DNA from: Actinomycetota bacterium
GTDB taxonomy: Bacteria; Actinomycetota; Acidimicrobiia; Acidimicrobiales; Ilumatobacteraceae
Direction of reading: 5' to 3'
Assembly: GCA_026393655.1 (NCBI GenBank)
Contig: JAPKZT010000026.1
Span: 1-15,806 of the forward strand
DNA length: 15,806 bases
The translations under genes were made by a program, and so were the position numbers. Below the pieces are notes generated by a model. That model was not told the origin of the DNA. It did no database searches and worked only from the letters and a program-made list of their open reading frames with translations. Below, one piece after another: positions 6,809-13,992 of the stretch (the first letter of the stretch is position 1; each line of letters begins with the position of its first letter).

Positions 6809-7303
6809 GTGACAAGTATTAGTTTCAGTGGTGCTCAAGCTGCAAAGATTGCCGGCATCACTTATCGCCAACTTGATTATTGGGCCCGGACGAACTTGAT
6901 AAGACCTTCGGCAGTTGACGCGAAAGGTAGTGGCACTCGACGCAGTTATGTGTATAGCGATCTACTAGAACTCAAAGTAATTAAGAATTTGTTAGATGCA
7001 GGTATCAAACTCGAATCAGTTCGTGAAGTCTTCACTTACCTTCGAAACCACGTAGACACCGAGATCGCCGCAGCCCACATAGTGATCAGCGGCAAGGCAG
7101 TTGTATTTTGTCAAGGAGACCAGTTAGTTGACGTACTTCGTAATGGTCAAGGTGTACTAAACGTTCTACCTTTAGCAGCCGTAAAGAGTGATGTTGATGC
7201 AATGATTTTGTCGATTGATACGCAAACATCGAAATCCAACAAGAGCGAGTCTGTTGACGATACCAGAACTCCTGCGCTAGGCACGACGGCGGTTTCAATC
7301 TAA
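6809..7303 (+). CDS. MerR-family regulator, Rv1830 (McdR/ResR)-like
   Basis: A 164-residue MerR protein with the helix-turn-helix at about residues 10-80 (AAKIAGITYRQLDYWARTNLIRPS, then RRSYVYSDLLELKVIKNLLDAGIKLESVREVF). The C-terminal part contains a short beta-rich segment (IVISGKAVVFCQGDQLVDVLRNGQGVLNVLPL). Its place after DUF151 and its length match Rv1830, linked in mycobacteria to cell division and growth-rate control. I start it at the GTG at 6809 because GGGGG at 6798-6802 is six bases upstream; a TTG at 6803 would abut that site. gcvT begins two bases after the stop, so the two are probably translated from one message. Confidence 0.88.
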   Translation: MTSISFSGAQAAKIAGITYRQLDYWARTNLIRPSAVDAKGSGTRRSYVYSDLLELKVIKNLLDAGIKLESVREVFTYLRNHVDTEIAAAHIVISGKAVVFCQGDQLVDVLRNGQGVLNVLPLAAVKSDVDAMILSIDTQTSKSNKSESVDDTRTPALGTTAVSI

Positions 7304-7305
7304 GA

Positions 7306-8391
7306 ATGACGAAGTTGCGTCTGTCACCACTTGATGGTGCTCATCGTGCACTCGGCGCGAAGATGGTTGAATTTGGCGGATGGGATATGCCGGTCGCATA
7401 TCCAACTGGAACTATTAGCGAACATCTTGCATGTCGCAGTGCGTCAGTCGTTTTTGATGTTTCGCATTTAGGTACCGTGCGCGTCGAGGGCTACTACGCC
7501 AAAGCAGCATTGCAAGGAGTTCTGACTAATGATCTCAACAAGATTTCGGTTGGTCGAGCGCAATATACGCATTTGTTAAATGATGCTGGCTGTGTTCTCG
7601 ATGACATCATCGTCTGGTGGGTTAGTGATGATCGTTTTGATGTCATGCCAAATGCTTCGAATACTGATCATGTTTTATCGGCGATCGGCGGGGTTGACGT
7701 AACGCAGAATCGTGCCGTGTTGGCTGTGCAAGGTCCACGTGCAAAAGAACTTCTGGCGACGATTAGTGAAAATTTTTCAAATGTTTCGAAGTTTCAAGTT
7801 CGTCAAATTAATTGGCGAGGTGCGCAATGCGTAGTCGCAGGTACTGGCTATACAGGTGAACAAGGAGTTGAAATTGCTGTGCCGATCACGCACGCAATCG
7901 AATTATGGCACGAGATACTTAATGCTGGCGTGGTACCTGCAGGGCTTGGCGCTCGCGACACGTTGCGACTCGAGGCTGGGTTGCCGCTACACGGTCATGA
8001 ACTTTCACCGCTGATTAACCCATTAGAAGCAAATTTGGATTGGGTGATTTCTTGGAGTAAAGAAACTTTTGCGGGTCGCGATGCGCTGCTCAAACAACGC
8101 GAGACCGGGGTCAGCCGACATTTAATTGGCATAACCACAGTTGGGCGTCGTCCACCTCGAGACGGATGCGACGTGCTTGTTGGAGAAACTATTATTGGTA
8201 GAACGACGAGTGGAAATTTTTCACCAGTTCTTGAACACGGTGTCGCAATCGCTCTAGTTAACTCACAACCTGCAATCGGAAGCGCGGTGGCGATCGATGT
8301 GCGAGGAACTCGGCTTGACGGTGTAGTCTCAAGCTTCCGTTTATTGCAAAGAAATAGCGTAAGACTCAAGCGGTTCGCAAGAGCAAACTAA
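7306..8391 (+). CDS. gcvT: Glycine cleavage system T protein (aminomethyltransferase)
   Basis: A 361-residue aminomethyltransferase that transfers the methylene group from GcvH-bound aminomethyl-lipoate to tetrahydrofolate and releases ammonia. Landmarks: LSPLDGAHRALGAKMVEFGGWDMPV at the N-terminus, FDVSHLGTVRVEG, the catalytic Asp in CVLDDIIVWW (Asp99/Asp100), GTGYTGEQGVEI, and PAGLGARDTLRLEAGLPLHGHEL. The usual VVNASNTDK is MPNASNTDH here. Length is normal. It starts two bases after the MerR stop. Its final 51 bases overlap the end of gcvP on the other strand, so the two gcv genes converge rather than forming the more usual gcvT-H-P operon. Confidence 0.97.
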   Translation: MTKLRLSPLDGAHRALGAKMVEFGGWDMPVAYPTGTISEHLACRSASVVFDVSHLGTVRVEGYYAKAALQGVLTNDLNKISVGRAQYTHLLNDAGCVLDDIIVWWVSDDRFDVMPNASNTDHVLSAIGGVDVTQNRAVLAVQGPRAKELLATISENFSNVSKFQVRQINWRGAQCVVAGTGYTGEQGVEIAVPITHAIELWHEILNAGVVPAGLGARDTLRLEAGLPLHGHELSPLINPLEANLDWVISWSKETFAGRDALLKQRETGVSRHLIGITTVGRRPPRDGCDVLVGETIIGRTTSGNFSPVLEHGVAIALVNSQPAIGSAVAIDVRGTRLDGVVSSFRLLQRNSVRLKRFARAN

Positions 8392-11211
8392 ATTTCTATC
8401 GCCAAAGGCCGCGTCAATCCGCGACACTGGCACGAAGTATCCGCGGCCATGCATCGCCGCAATCGGATACGCCGCTTGCTGTTGCGAATACTTACGGGTC
8501 CATGGCGCACAGAGGTCTTCGACCGTATGTGGCGCATGATGTAGCGGTGACTCGTCGTGAGAAATAGTTCCCGAGGCGATCTGTTGAATCTCGTTGTGTA
8601 TCGCAATCATTGCGTTACAGAATCTGTCTATCTCGGCGATTGTTTCGCTTTCAGTTGGCTCGACCATGAAAGTGCCTGAAACCGGAAAGCTCATTGTTGG
8701 AGCATGAAAACCAAAGTCCATTAGCCGTTTGGCGATGTCATCGTTAGTAACGCCCGTCATCTTTGTGATTTCACGAATGTCCAAGATGCATTCGTGTGCA
8801 ACGAAGCCACCTTCGCCGCGATACAACACTGGGAAAAAAGCATCAAGCCGATTCGCAATATAGTTCGCACTTAAAATTGCGTGCATCGTCGCACTTCGTA
8901 AACCGATTGCCCCCATCAATTTTATGTACACCCATGAGATTGGCAGTATTGAGGCCGAACCGTTCGGTGCTGCGGCGACTGCGCCAACTCTTTTTTCGTC
9001 GTGTGTTGACAGTGGGTGAGAGGGTAAGAACTCCGCAAGATGTTTTTTGACACCGACTGGTCCGACGCCAGGACCGCCGCCACCGTGGGGAATACAAAAT
9101 GTCTTGTGCAGATTCAAATGACTCACATCTGCACCAAAGTGACCAGGCTGTGCAACACCAACTAATGCATTCAGGTTTGCGCCGTCTACATAAACTTGTC
9201 CGCCAAATGAATGAACCAACTCACAAATATCTGTGACTTTCTGTTCAAATACACCGTGAGTCGATGGGTAGGTGATCATTAACGCTGCGAGTTTGTTGCC
9301 GGCTAACTCGCACTTTGTTTTTAGATCAACTAAATCAACATTGCCTCTGTCGTCACAGGCAACGACGACCACAGTCATCCCTGCCATTACGGCGCTGGCT
9401 GCATTAGTCCCATGTGCACTGCTTGGTATCAAACAGATAACTCTCTGCTCTTCGCCGCGATTGCGGTGGTACGCACGAATTGCAAGGAGACCGGCGAGTT
9501 CACCTTGGCTTCCGGCATTGGGCTGCAAACTTATTGCGTCGTATCCAGTGATTTCAATCAGCATCGCCGAGAGTTCATCTACTAATTGCGTGTACCCAGC
9601 GATATCAGTCGCAGGTGCAAACGGATGAATATTTGCAAACTCTGGCCACGTAACAGGAATCATTTCTGTAGTCGCATTGAGTTTCATTGTGCATGAGCCA
9701 AGAGGAATCATCGTTCGATCCAGTGCCAGATCTTTGTCGGCCAAGCGTCGCAAGTAGCGCAGCATTTCGTGTTCGGTTCGGTATTTGCTGAAAGTTGCCT
9801 GTGTTAGAAAATCATCACTCCGTCGCATCGCCTGAGTGATGCCTAATACGCACGATTGATCAAGTTCAAGGACATTTTCATCTATCTCAAAAACATTGAA
9901 TAGCGTTTTTATCAAGTCCAAATTACTGGTTTCATCAAAACTGATTCCAACAGAAGTGTCGTCAATATTGCGTAACAAAATATTGTGTGACTGCGCTCGT
10001 TGATGAATTTCATAACTGGATTTCACGCGTACCACGATGGTGTCAAACCAAGTCGAGTTTGATACTTCAATATTTGATTTACGAAGCCCAGCGACACAAA
10101 TCGATGTCAGTCGATGGACGCGTTCTGCGATTCGCTCAAGTCCTTCTCGGCCATGCCAAACTGCATAAAAACTTGCGATGTTTGCGAGTAGTGCTTGCGC
10201 CGTACAAATATTTGAAGTGGCTTTCTCACGACGGATATGTTGTTCACGTGTTTGCAGTGCCAAACGCAACGCTGGTCGACCTCCAGTATCAGTGCTGACA
10301 CCGACCAATCGACCAGGTAGCGCACGCGCATGTGATTCGCTAGTTGCCAAGAATGCGGCGTGTGGCCCGCCACCACCCATCGGTACGCCAAACCGCTGTG
10401 CCGAACCCACTGCGATGTCTAATCCCAATGTTGCAGGCGGTGTCAGCAACATACATGCGAGAAGATCACAAACAGCAATTGTTAATCCTGCTTGGGAGTG
10501 AACTGCGTTAGAAATATTTTTGAGCTGTTCTGCAGAGGCGATTGAGCCAGTTGATCCTGGCCACGAGATAAGTGCACCGAAGCAAGTTGTTGACAACATT
10601 TCGTTCAGTGAGACAACGTTGATAGTTAAACCGATCGGTAATGCTCTAGTGCGTAACACCGAAATAATTTGTGGGTGCGTGTCAATGTCAACAGCGAAGA
10701 CACTTGATTTAGATTTGCTAGATCGAAGTGCGATCGTCATTGCCTCGGCGGCGGCAGTGGCTTCGTCGAGCAGTGAAGCATTGGCAATTTCGAAACCCGT
10801 GATCTCAGTGATCATTGTCTGAAAATTGAGAAGTGCTTCAAGACGACCTTGACTGATTTCTGGCTGATAAGGCGTATATGACGTGTACCAAGCAGGATTC
10901 TCTAATACGTTGCGAGCAATCACTGGCGGAGTGATCGTGTTGTAATAACCCATGCCGATCAGACTTGTACGAACAATATTTTTGTTGGCGATTTCTCGCA
11001 GTTGTATTAAGACATCGGTTTCTCGCATCGGTTCGCCAAGACTTAATAGTTGATCGCGACGAATTGATGCGGGGACAGTCCGCTTAATCAAATCTTCTAA
11101 GTCTGTTGCACCAATGCTGCGAAGCATAGTTTCTCGAGCAAAATCATCAACACCAATGTGTCGCGAGATGAACTCGTCATTAGCAGTTAGTTCGTCAAGT
11201 GATTTTCTCAT
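8341..11211 (-). CDS. gcvP: Glycine dehydrogenase (decarboxylating), single-chain P protein
   Basis: A 956-residue PLP enzyme that decarboxylates glycine and loads the aminomethyl group onto GcvH. It is the fused form: the N-terminal GDC-P half begins FISRHIGVDD and contains the YYNTITPPVIARNVLENPAWYTSYTPYQPEISQGRLEALLNFQTM block, and the C-terminal half carries the PLP lysine. That lysine is Lys703 in HLNLHKTFCIPHGGGGPG, close to its place in other 950-960 residue P proteins. No break or frameshift is visible. The ATG at 11211 is preceded by GAGG with six bases of spacing. It is the only gene immediately downstream of the tandem glycine riboswitch, so it is probably switched on by glycine. 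The 3' end overlaps gcvT by 51 bases, tail to tail. Confidence 0.98.
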   Translation of the reverse strand: MRKSLDELTANDEFISRHIGVDDFARETMLRSIGATDLEDLIKRTVPASIRRDQLLSLGEPMRETDVLIQLREIANKNIVRTSLIGMGYYNTITPPVIARNVLENPAWYTSYTPYQPEISQGRLEALLNFQTMITEITGFEIANASLLDEATAAAEAMTIALRSSKSKSSVFAVDIDTHPQIISVLRTRALPIGLTINVVSLNEMLSTTCFGALISWPGSTGSIASAEQLKNISNAVHSQAGLTIAVCDLLACMLLTPPATLGLDIAVGSAQRFGVPMGGGGPHAAFLATSESHARALPGRLVGVSTDTGGRPALRLALQTREQHIRREKATSNICTAQALLANIASFYAVWHGREGLERIAERVHRLTSICVAGLRKSNIEVSNSTWFDTIVVRVKSSYEIHQRAQSHNILLRNIDDTSVGISFDETSNLDLIKTLFNVFEIDENVLELDQSCVLGITQAMRRSDDFLTQATFSKYRTEHEMLRYLRRLADKDLALDRTMIPLGSCTMKLNATTEMIPVTWPEFANIHPFAPATDIAGYTQLVDELSAMLIEITGYDAISLQPNAGSQGELAGLLAIRAYHRNRGEEQRVICLIPSSAHGTNAASAVMAGMTVVVVACDDRGNVDLVDLKTKCELAGNKLAALMITYPSTHGVFEQKVTDICELVHSFGGQVYVDGANLNALVGVAQPGHFGADVSHLNLHKTFCIPHGGGGPGVGPVGVKKHLAEFLPSHPLSTHDEKRVGAVAAAPNGSASILPISWVYIKLMGAIGLRSATMHAILSANYIANRLDAFFPVLYRGEGGFVAHECILDIREITKMTGVTNDDIAKRLMDFGFHAPTMSFPVSGTFMVEPTESETIAEIDRFCNAMIAIHNEIQQIASGTISHDESPLHHAPHTVEDLCAPWTRKYSQQQAAYPIAAMHGRGYFVPVSRIDAAFGDRNLVCSCEPLESYAISLQ

Positions 11212-11213
11212 TT

Positions 11214-11264
11214 GGTGCCTCGTTTTGGGTGTGCGAAATTACGCACCCCAACTGTTTAGGCACC
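11214..11264 (-). promoter_or_regulatory. Putative translational expression platform of the glycine riboswitch
   Basis: Read on the minus strand, GGUGCCU at 11264-11258, the 3' flank of aptamer 2, is perfectly complementary to AGGCACC at 11220-11214, which contains three bases of the gcvP Shine-Dalgarno GAGG. Between them lies an imperfect hairpin (about 11249-11226, GGGGTGCG/CGCACACCC with one unpaired base). No U-rich tract follows the hairpin, so control of ribosome access is more likely than transcription termination. The pairing is seen in the sequence; the switching mechanism is inferred. Confidence 0.5.
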
Positions 11265-11436
11265 TGAGAGCTTCCTAATAGATCGCTCTATCAGTTTCCC
11301 CTTCGGTAGAGAGTTGGCTTAAGCCAACTCTCAATTTCCAGTGTCACCACTTTCAAACGGTCCGTTTACCTGAGAGGTTCCGGGGTGGTTGCTCCTTCGG
11401 TGAACCTGCACTGGATGTGTAGGCGCTCTCCCGTAA
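11250..11436 (-). ncRNA. Tandem glycine riboswitch upstream of gcvP
   Basis: Two consecutive glycine aptamers in the gcvP leader. Aptamer 1 (about 11436-11345) has the P2 strand GGGAGAG (11432-11426), the core ACCGAAGGAGCAA (11401-11389) and the closing CUCUCAGG (11376-11369). Aptamer 2 (about 11340-11250) has GAGAG (11332-11328), the core ACCGAAGGGGAAA (11307-11295) and CUCUCAGG (11270-11263). A short linker joins them, as in cooperative tandem glycine riboswitches, which usually turn on glycine cleavage genes when glycine is high. In aptamer 2 the P2/P3a region contains a 24-base perfect palindrome, an unusual feature treated separately. Confidence 0.94.
11309..11332. repeat. 24-base perfect palindrome inside riboswitch aptamer 2
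   Basis: Each half-site is GAGAGTTGGCTT and its reverse complement, with no spacer. In RNA it can fold into a ten-base-pair stem closed by a four-base loop. The outer GAGAG (minus strand 11332-11328) is also the aptamer P2 strand expected to pair with CUCUC at 11270-11266, so the palindrome hairpin and P2 are mutually exclusive for those bases. As DNA it could also be a protein-binding site, but its place in the aptamer favours an RNA role. Confidence 0.8.
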
Positions 11437-11476
11437 GAAAGTATCGGCAACAAAGACTGTACTAGATTTTCTGTAT

Positions 11477-12220
11477 ATGAAATTACTCAATGAAAATGAA
11501 GTCACGACAGTCATCGCACCATTGATCGGCTCTCTCGGTGCGAAATATATGCTCGACCCCGACACAAATGCGGCTGGTTTAGCGGCAGGATATTCGAGCG
11601 GTTTTGCATTCTATTTCGCGGGTCGAGGTGGAGTGTTGGGCGATGTCGATAGCGATGTGATCTATTCGGCGTTTATGTTTTTCGAGCGCACTTTGATCGA
11701 CAAGTTATGGAAGGCGGGTGTTTCTGTTGAAGGTGCACGAGCAGCGGGAAAACGTTACATGCAGAGTTGCGACGAATGGGGACGCAAACATCTCGCGAAT
11801 ATCGAGCAACTAGATCTGTTCAACACGATCGCCGAGAAACTTGTTTCACAAGTGGATAGTTCGGGCTTGACACTTTTCGCTGGGCTGCGTGCTGAACCGT
11901 TGCCAAGTGATTCATCGGCGCGCGCGTATCGGCTTATCACATTGATTCGTGAGTTGAGAGGGTGCGTGCATATCGCTGCTTGTGTCACTCACGGTTTATC
12001 TGGTCTTGAAGCAACTCTGCTTTCGTCGGGCGAGGGTATGGCCAAAATGCATGGCTGGGCGCCGCCACACGCTGACTGCTCTCATCTAGGGGCCGCACGT
12101 GAAGCTGTAGAAAAATCAACCAACGACGCAATGGCTCGTTTGATCAAGATGCATTTAACTCAAGTCGAGATGAATGAACTCGCCACTCAAACTCTGCGAA
12201 TCAACGCGGCACTTAGTTAA
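11477..12220 (+). CDS. Protein resembling the SCO6745 family (function unknown)
   Basis: A 247-residue, mostly alpha-helical, probably cytoplasmic protein. Two segments resemble what I recall of the actinobacterial SCO6745 family: the YFAGRGGVLGDVDSDVIYSAFMFF stretch (about residues 46-69) and LIRELRGCVHIAACVTHGLSGLEATLL (about 156-182), where family members have an LREHRGDGHVAAL-like block. Other members often end in a winged-helix-like region with a GW motif; here HGWAPPHADCS (about 193-203) may correspond. No catalytic motif or signal peptide is visible. It is divergent from gcvP, with the riboswitch leader in between, and has no ribosome-binding site, so it may be leaderless. Its end overlaps the next convergent gene by eight bases. 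Function unknown. Confidence 0.6.
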   Translation: MKLLNENEVTTVIAPLIGSLGAKYMLDPDTNAAGLAAGYSSGFAFYFAGRGGVLGDVDSDVIYSAFMFFERTLIDKLWKAGVSVEGARAAGKRYMQSCDEWGRKHLANIEQLDLFNTIAEKLVSQVDSSGLTLFAGLRAEPLPSDSSARAYRLITLIRELRGCVHIAACVTHGLSGLEATLLSSGEGMAKMHGWAPPHADCSHLGAAREAVEKSTNDAMARLIKMHLTQVEMNELATQTLRINAALS

Positions 12221-13460
12221 GCGTTCCGTAACTGCCGCTGTCGCCAGTTTTTTTATTCGCCAGCACCGTGTTGGTTGCGATTTCTAAATCTTTGACGAAC
12301 GATTCAATTTTGTCGTGATGAATTGCGTTGACTGTGCAATGTAATGAATCAGGCGGAGTTTGACGATCTATATACCAACCGCGCTGCCACAGTTCGTCGG
12401 CGACAGCGAACACGTTTAAAACGTTAGGTTCTTTTGCGCCAAAACAAATCAGTGTCGTTTCAGGTTGCGCGCGCAAGACATAATGTTCGCTCGAGTTAAT
12501 CGTTTCTGCGAGTTTTAAAGTTGCTTCGCGAGCTTGGCGCGTGAGTCGCAGGTAGCCGTCATCTCCTAGATAATGCATCACTGCCCAAGCACTCGCCATT
12601 GAACCACCGGACTTTGTGCCAAGAGCACCAGATGACGCGTATAAACCACCCAGCCAGTTATCTGTTACGAAACCCTGAAACGATCTTAAATATTTCGACG
12701 CATACATAATCACCGACGCGCCCTTGGATGTGTAGCCAAATTTATGTAGGTCGACAGAAATTGAACTTACGCCCGGTAATTGCAGACTCCACGGTGGCAA
12801 ATCTTCACCTAGTTGAGCAAGATAGGCGAGCGTTACCCCGCCCATGCATGCATCTACATGACAGTTAATCTTTGCCTCAAGTGCAAGTGCAGCGATACCT
12901 GTTACATCGTCAACGACACCTTGAGGGTATTGCGGCGCCGAAGCGACAACCAGAACAGTATTTTGATCGATCTGTGATCGCATCGCGTCAACATCGGCAC
13001 GCCAGTCGTTTTTCACGTCAACACGCCTCGACTCAACTTCGAAGTAAGCGCAGGCTTTGTCAAAAGCCGCATGGGCAGAGGTCGGTAAAACGATGTTCGG
13101 TTTCGTGATGTTTCGCTCAGAACGTAGCCGATCGCGGGCAGCCTTGACTGCCATCAGGATGCTCTCGGTGCCTCCAGAAGTCATAAACCCAGCCGACTCA
13201 CTAGTTGCGCCGAGCCAAGTACCGGCCATCGCCACAACATCAGCCTGGATCTTGCGCAAACTCGGAAACGCATCTGTACTGAGTGCATTCTCGCCACTAA
13301 AGCGTCTGTAAGCCTCTTCAGCGACGCTTATCGCCTCGGCGCCTGCGTAGTAGGCGAGGCTGAATGCACGACCTTCGCGCCACGCGATGTCGCCTGCGCG
13401 CATCTCTTCGAGCGCGCCAAAAACCTTCTCCGCCGACCAGCCAAAACTTGGAATACTCAA
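12213..13460 (-). CDS. PLP-dependent decarboxylase/lyase, sphingosine-1-phosphate-lyase-like
   Basis: A 415-residue fold-type I PLP enzyme of the group II decarboxylase superfamily. It has the GFMTSGGTES phosphate-binding loop (about residues 91-100), His130 expected to stack on the cofactor, Asp203 in HVDACMGG, and the Schiff-base Lys240 in SVDLHKFGYTSKGAS. The NWLGGLYASSGALGTKSGGSMASAWAVMHYLG block resembles sphingosine-1-phosphate lyase more than glutamate decarboxylase. There is no membrane anchor, so it should be cytosolic. Substrate unknown: candidates are a phosphorylated long-chain base or an amino acid. The frame begins with TTG at 13460 and has a stop shortly upstream; Met20 is an alternative start, but the family's N-terminal residues favour the TTG. 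Confidence 0.85.
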   Translation of the reverse strand: MSIPSFGWSAEKVFGALEEMRAGDIAWREGRAFSLAYYAGAEAISVAEEAYRRFSGENALSTDAFPSLRKIQADVVAMAGTWLGATSESAGFMTSGGTESILMAVKAARDRLRSERNITKPNIVLPTSAHAAFDKACAYFEVESRRVDVKNDWRADVDAMRSQIDQNTVLVVASAPQYPQGVVDDVTGIAALALEAKINCHVDACMGGVTLAYLAQLGEDLPPWSLQLPGVSSISVDLHKFGYTSKGASVIMYASKYLRSFQGFVTDNWLGGLYASSGALGTKSGGSMASAWAVMHYLGDDGYLRLTRQAREATLKLAETINSSEHYVLRAQPETTLICFGAKEPNVLNVFAVADELWQRGWYIDRQTPPDSLHCTVNAIHHDKIESFVKDLEIATNTVLANKKTGDSGSYGTLN

Positions 13461-13535
13461 CTCAGAACCAACTTTACATAACTAACATTATGGGCAAATT
13501 TACTGACCGCATAGAATTGCTCGTCATAGAAACGC

Positions 13536-13907
13536 CTATGCGGCACAGCTTGGGCTGGGATGTATCTGATCCTCAGCTAAAGGTTTAGCTGCCTTCAATA
13601 ACCAGTTCAGTGCTGCCTTAAAATCTCGAGTTGTTGGATCAACAGTCGGATCTAGATCTGCCTCTACATCAGCAATCGCACACTTGAGTACGTAAACCTG
13701 ATCTCTTAGAGTGTCCAGTTCATTACGGGCAACAACCAACTCATTTTCGCTGAGTTGCAATTCGGTGGCGCGTTGTCGAGCCACCCAATCCCATTGCCGA
13801 CATGACTGGCAGCAAAAGCGTCTTGGTCGCCCAGCGCCTGGCCGTTGCTTAAACGGCGACCTACACCACTGGCATCGGCTCTTGCCCGTCGAAACTAATT
13901 TCGTCAT
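13536..13907 (-). CDS. Small zinc-finger and coiled-coil protein, conserved hypothetical
   Basis: A 123-residue protein. Residues 12-36 hold a compact zinc finger: Cys12-x-x-Cys15, then Cys32/Cys33 and Cys36 in RRFCCQSCRQWDWVARQR, with a basic stretch between. The following region (about 45-88) is a long amphipathic helix likely to form a coiled coil. The FC-x-x-SCRQ pattern is one I associate with uncharacterised actinobacterial proteins. The basic finger suggests nucleic-acid binding, by inference. I chose the ATG at 13907 over an upstream in-frame TTG at 13925 because a perfect TATAAT ends six bases before the ATG and would overlap the longer form. Function unknown. Confidence 0.78.
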   Translation of the reverse strand: MTKLVSTGKSRCQWCRSPFKQRPGAGRPRRFCCQSCRQWDWVARQRATELQLSENELVVARNELDTLRDQVYVLKCAIADVEADLDPTVDPTTRDFKAALNWLLKAAKPLAEDQIHPSPSCAA

Positions 13908-13913
13908 GACGAA

Positions 13914-13919
13914 ATTATA
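13914..13919 (-). promoter_or_regulatory. TATAAT -10 element giving a probable leaderless transcript of the zinc-finger gene
   Basis: A perfect -10 hexamer ends six bases before the ATG at 13907, placing the expected transcription start at or next to the start codon. I see no good -35 at the normal distance. The divergent aldolase gene starts 86 bases away. Confidence 0.55.
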
Positions 13920-13992
13920 GTTCAAGACAGATCATAATGCGTGCATAGTCACTTTGAGTTCGCAGATGTTGGGTTGAAGGCATACTTAACAA

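Noticed and set aside
7086..7298. Minus-strand frame opposite the second MerR gene
   Set aside because: No ribosome-binding site or recognisable domain, and the plus-strand gene is well supported.
8388..8606. Possible separate small gene or frameshift near the gcvP 3' end
   Set aside because: The main gcvP frame continues intact to a family-typical C-terminus at 8341, so no frameshift is needed.
8796..10822. Several 80-120 residue open frames on the plus strand opposite gcvP
   Set aside because: They lie wholly inside a full-length, motif-complete gcvP, have no recognisable domains and are best explained as antisense shadows.
11226..11249. Hairpin just upstream of gcvP as an intrinsic terminator
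   Set aside because: It is an imperfect stem followed by CAAAACGAGG rather than a U-rich tract, so it does not look like a terminator; it is treated as part of the riboswitch expression platform.
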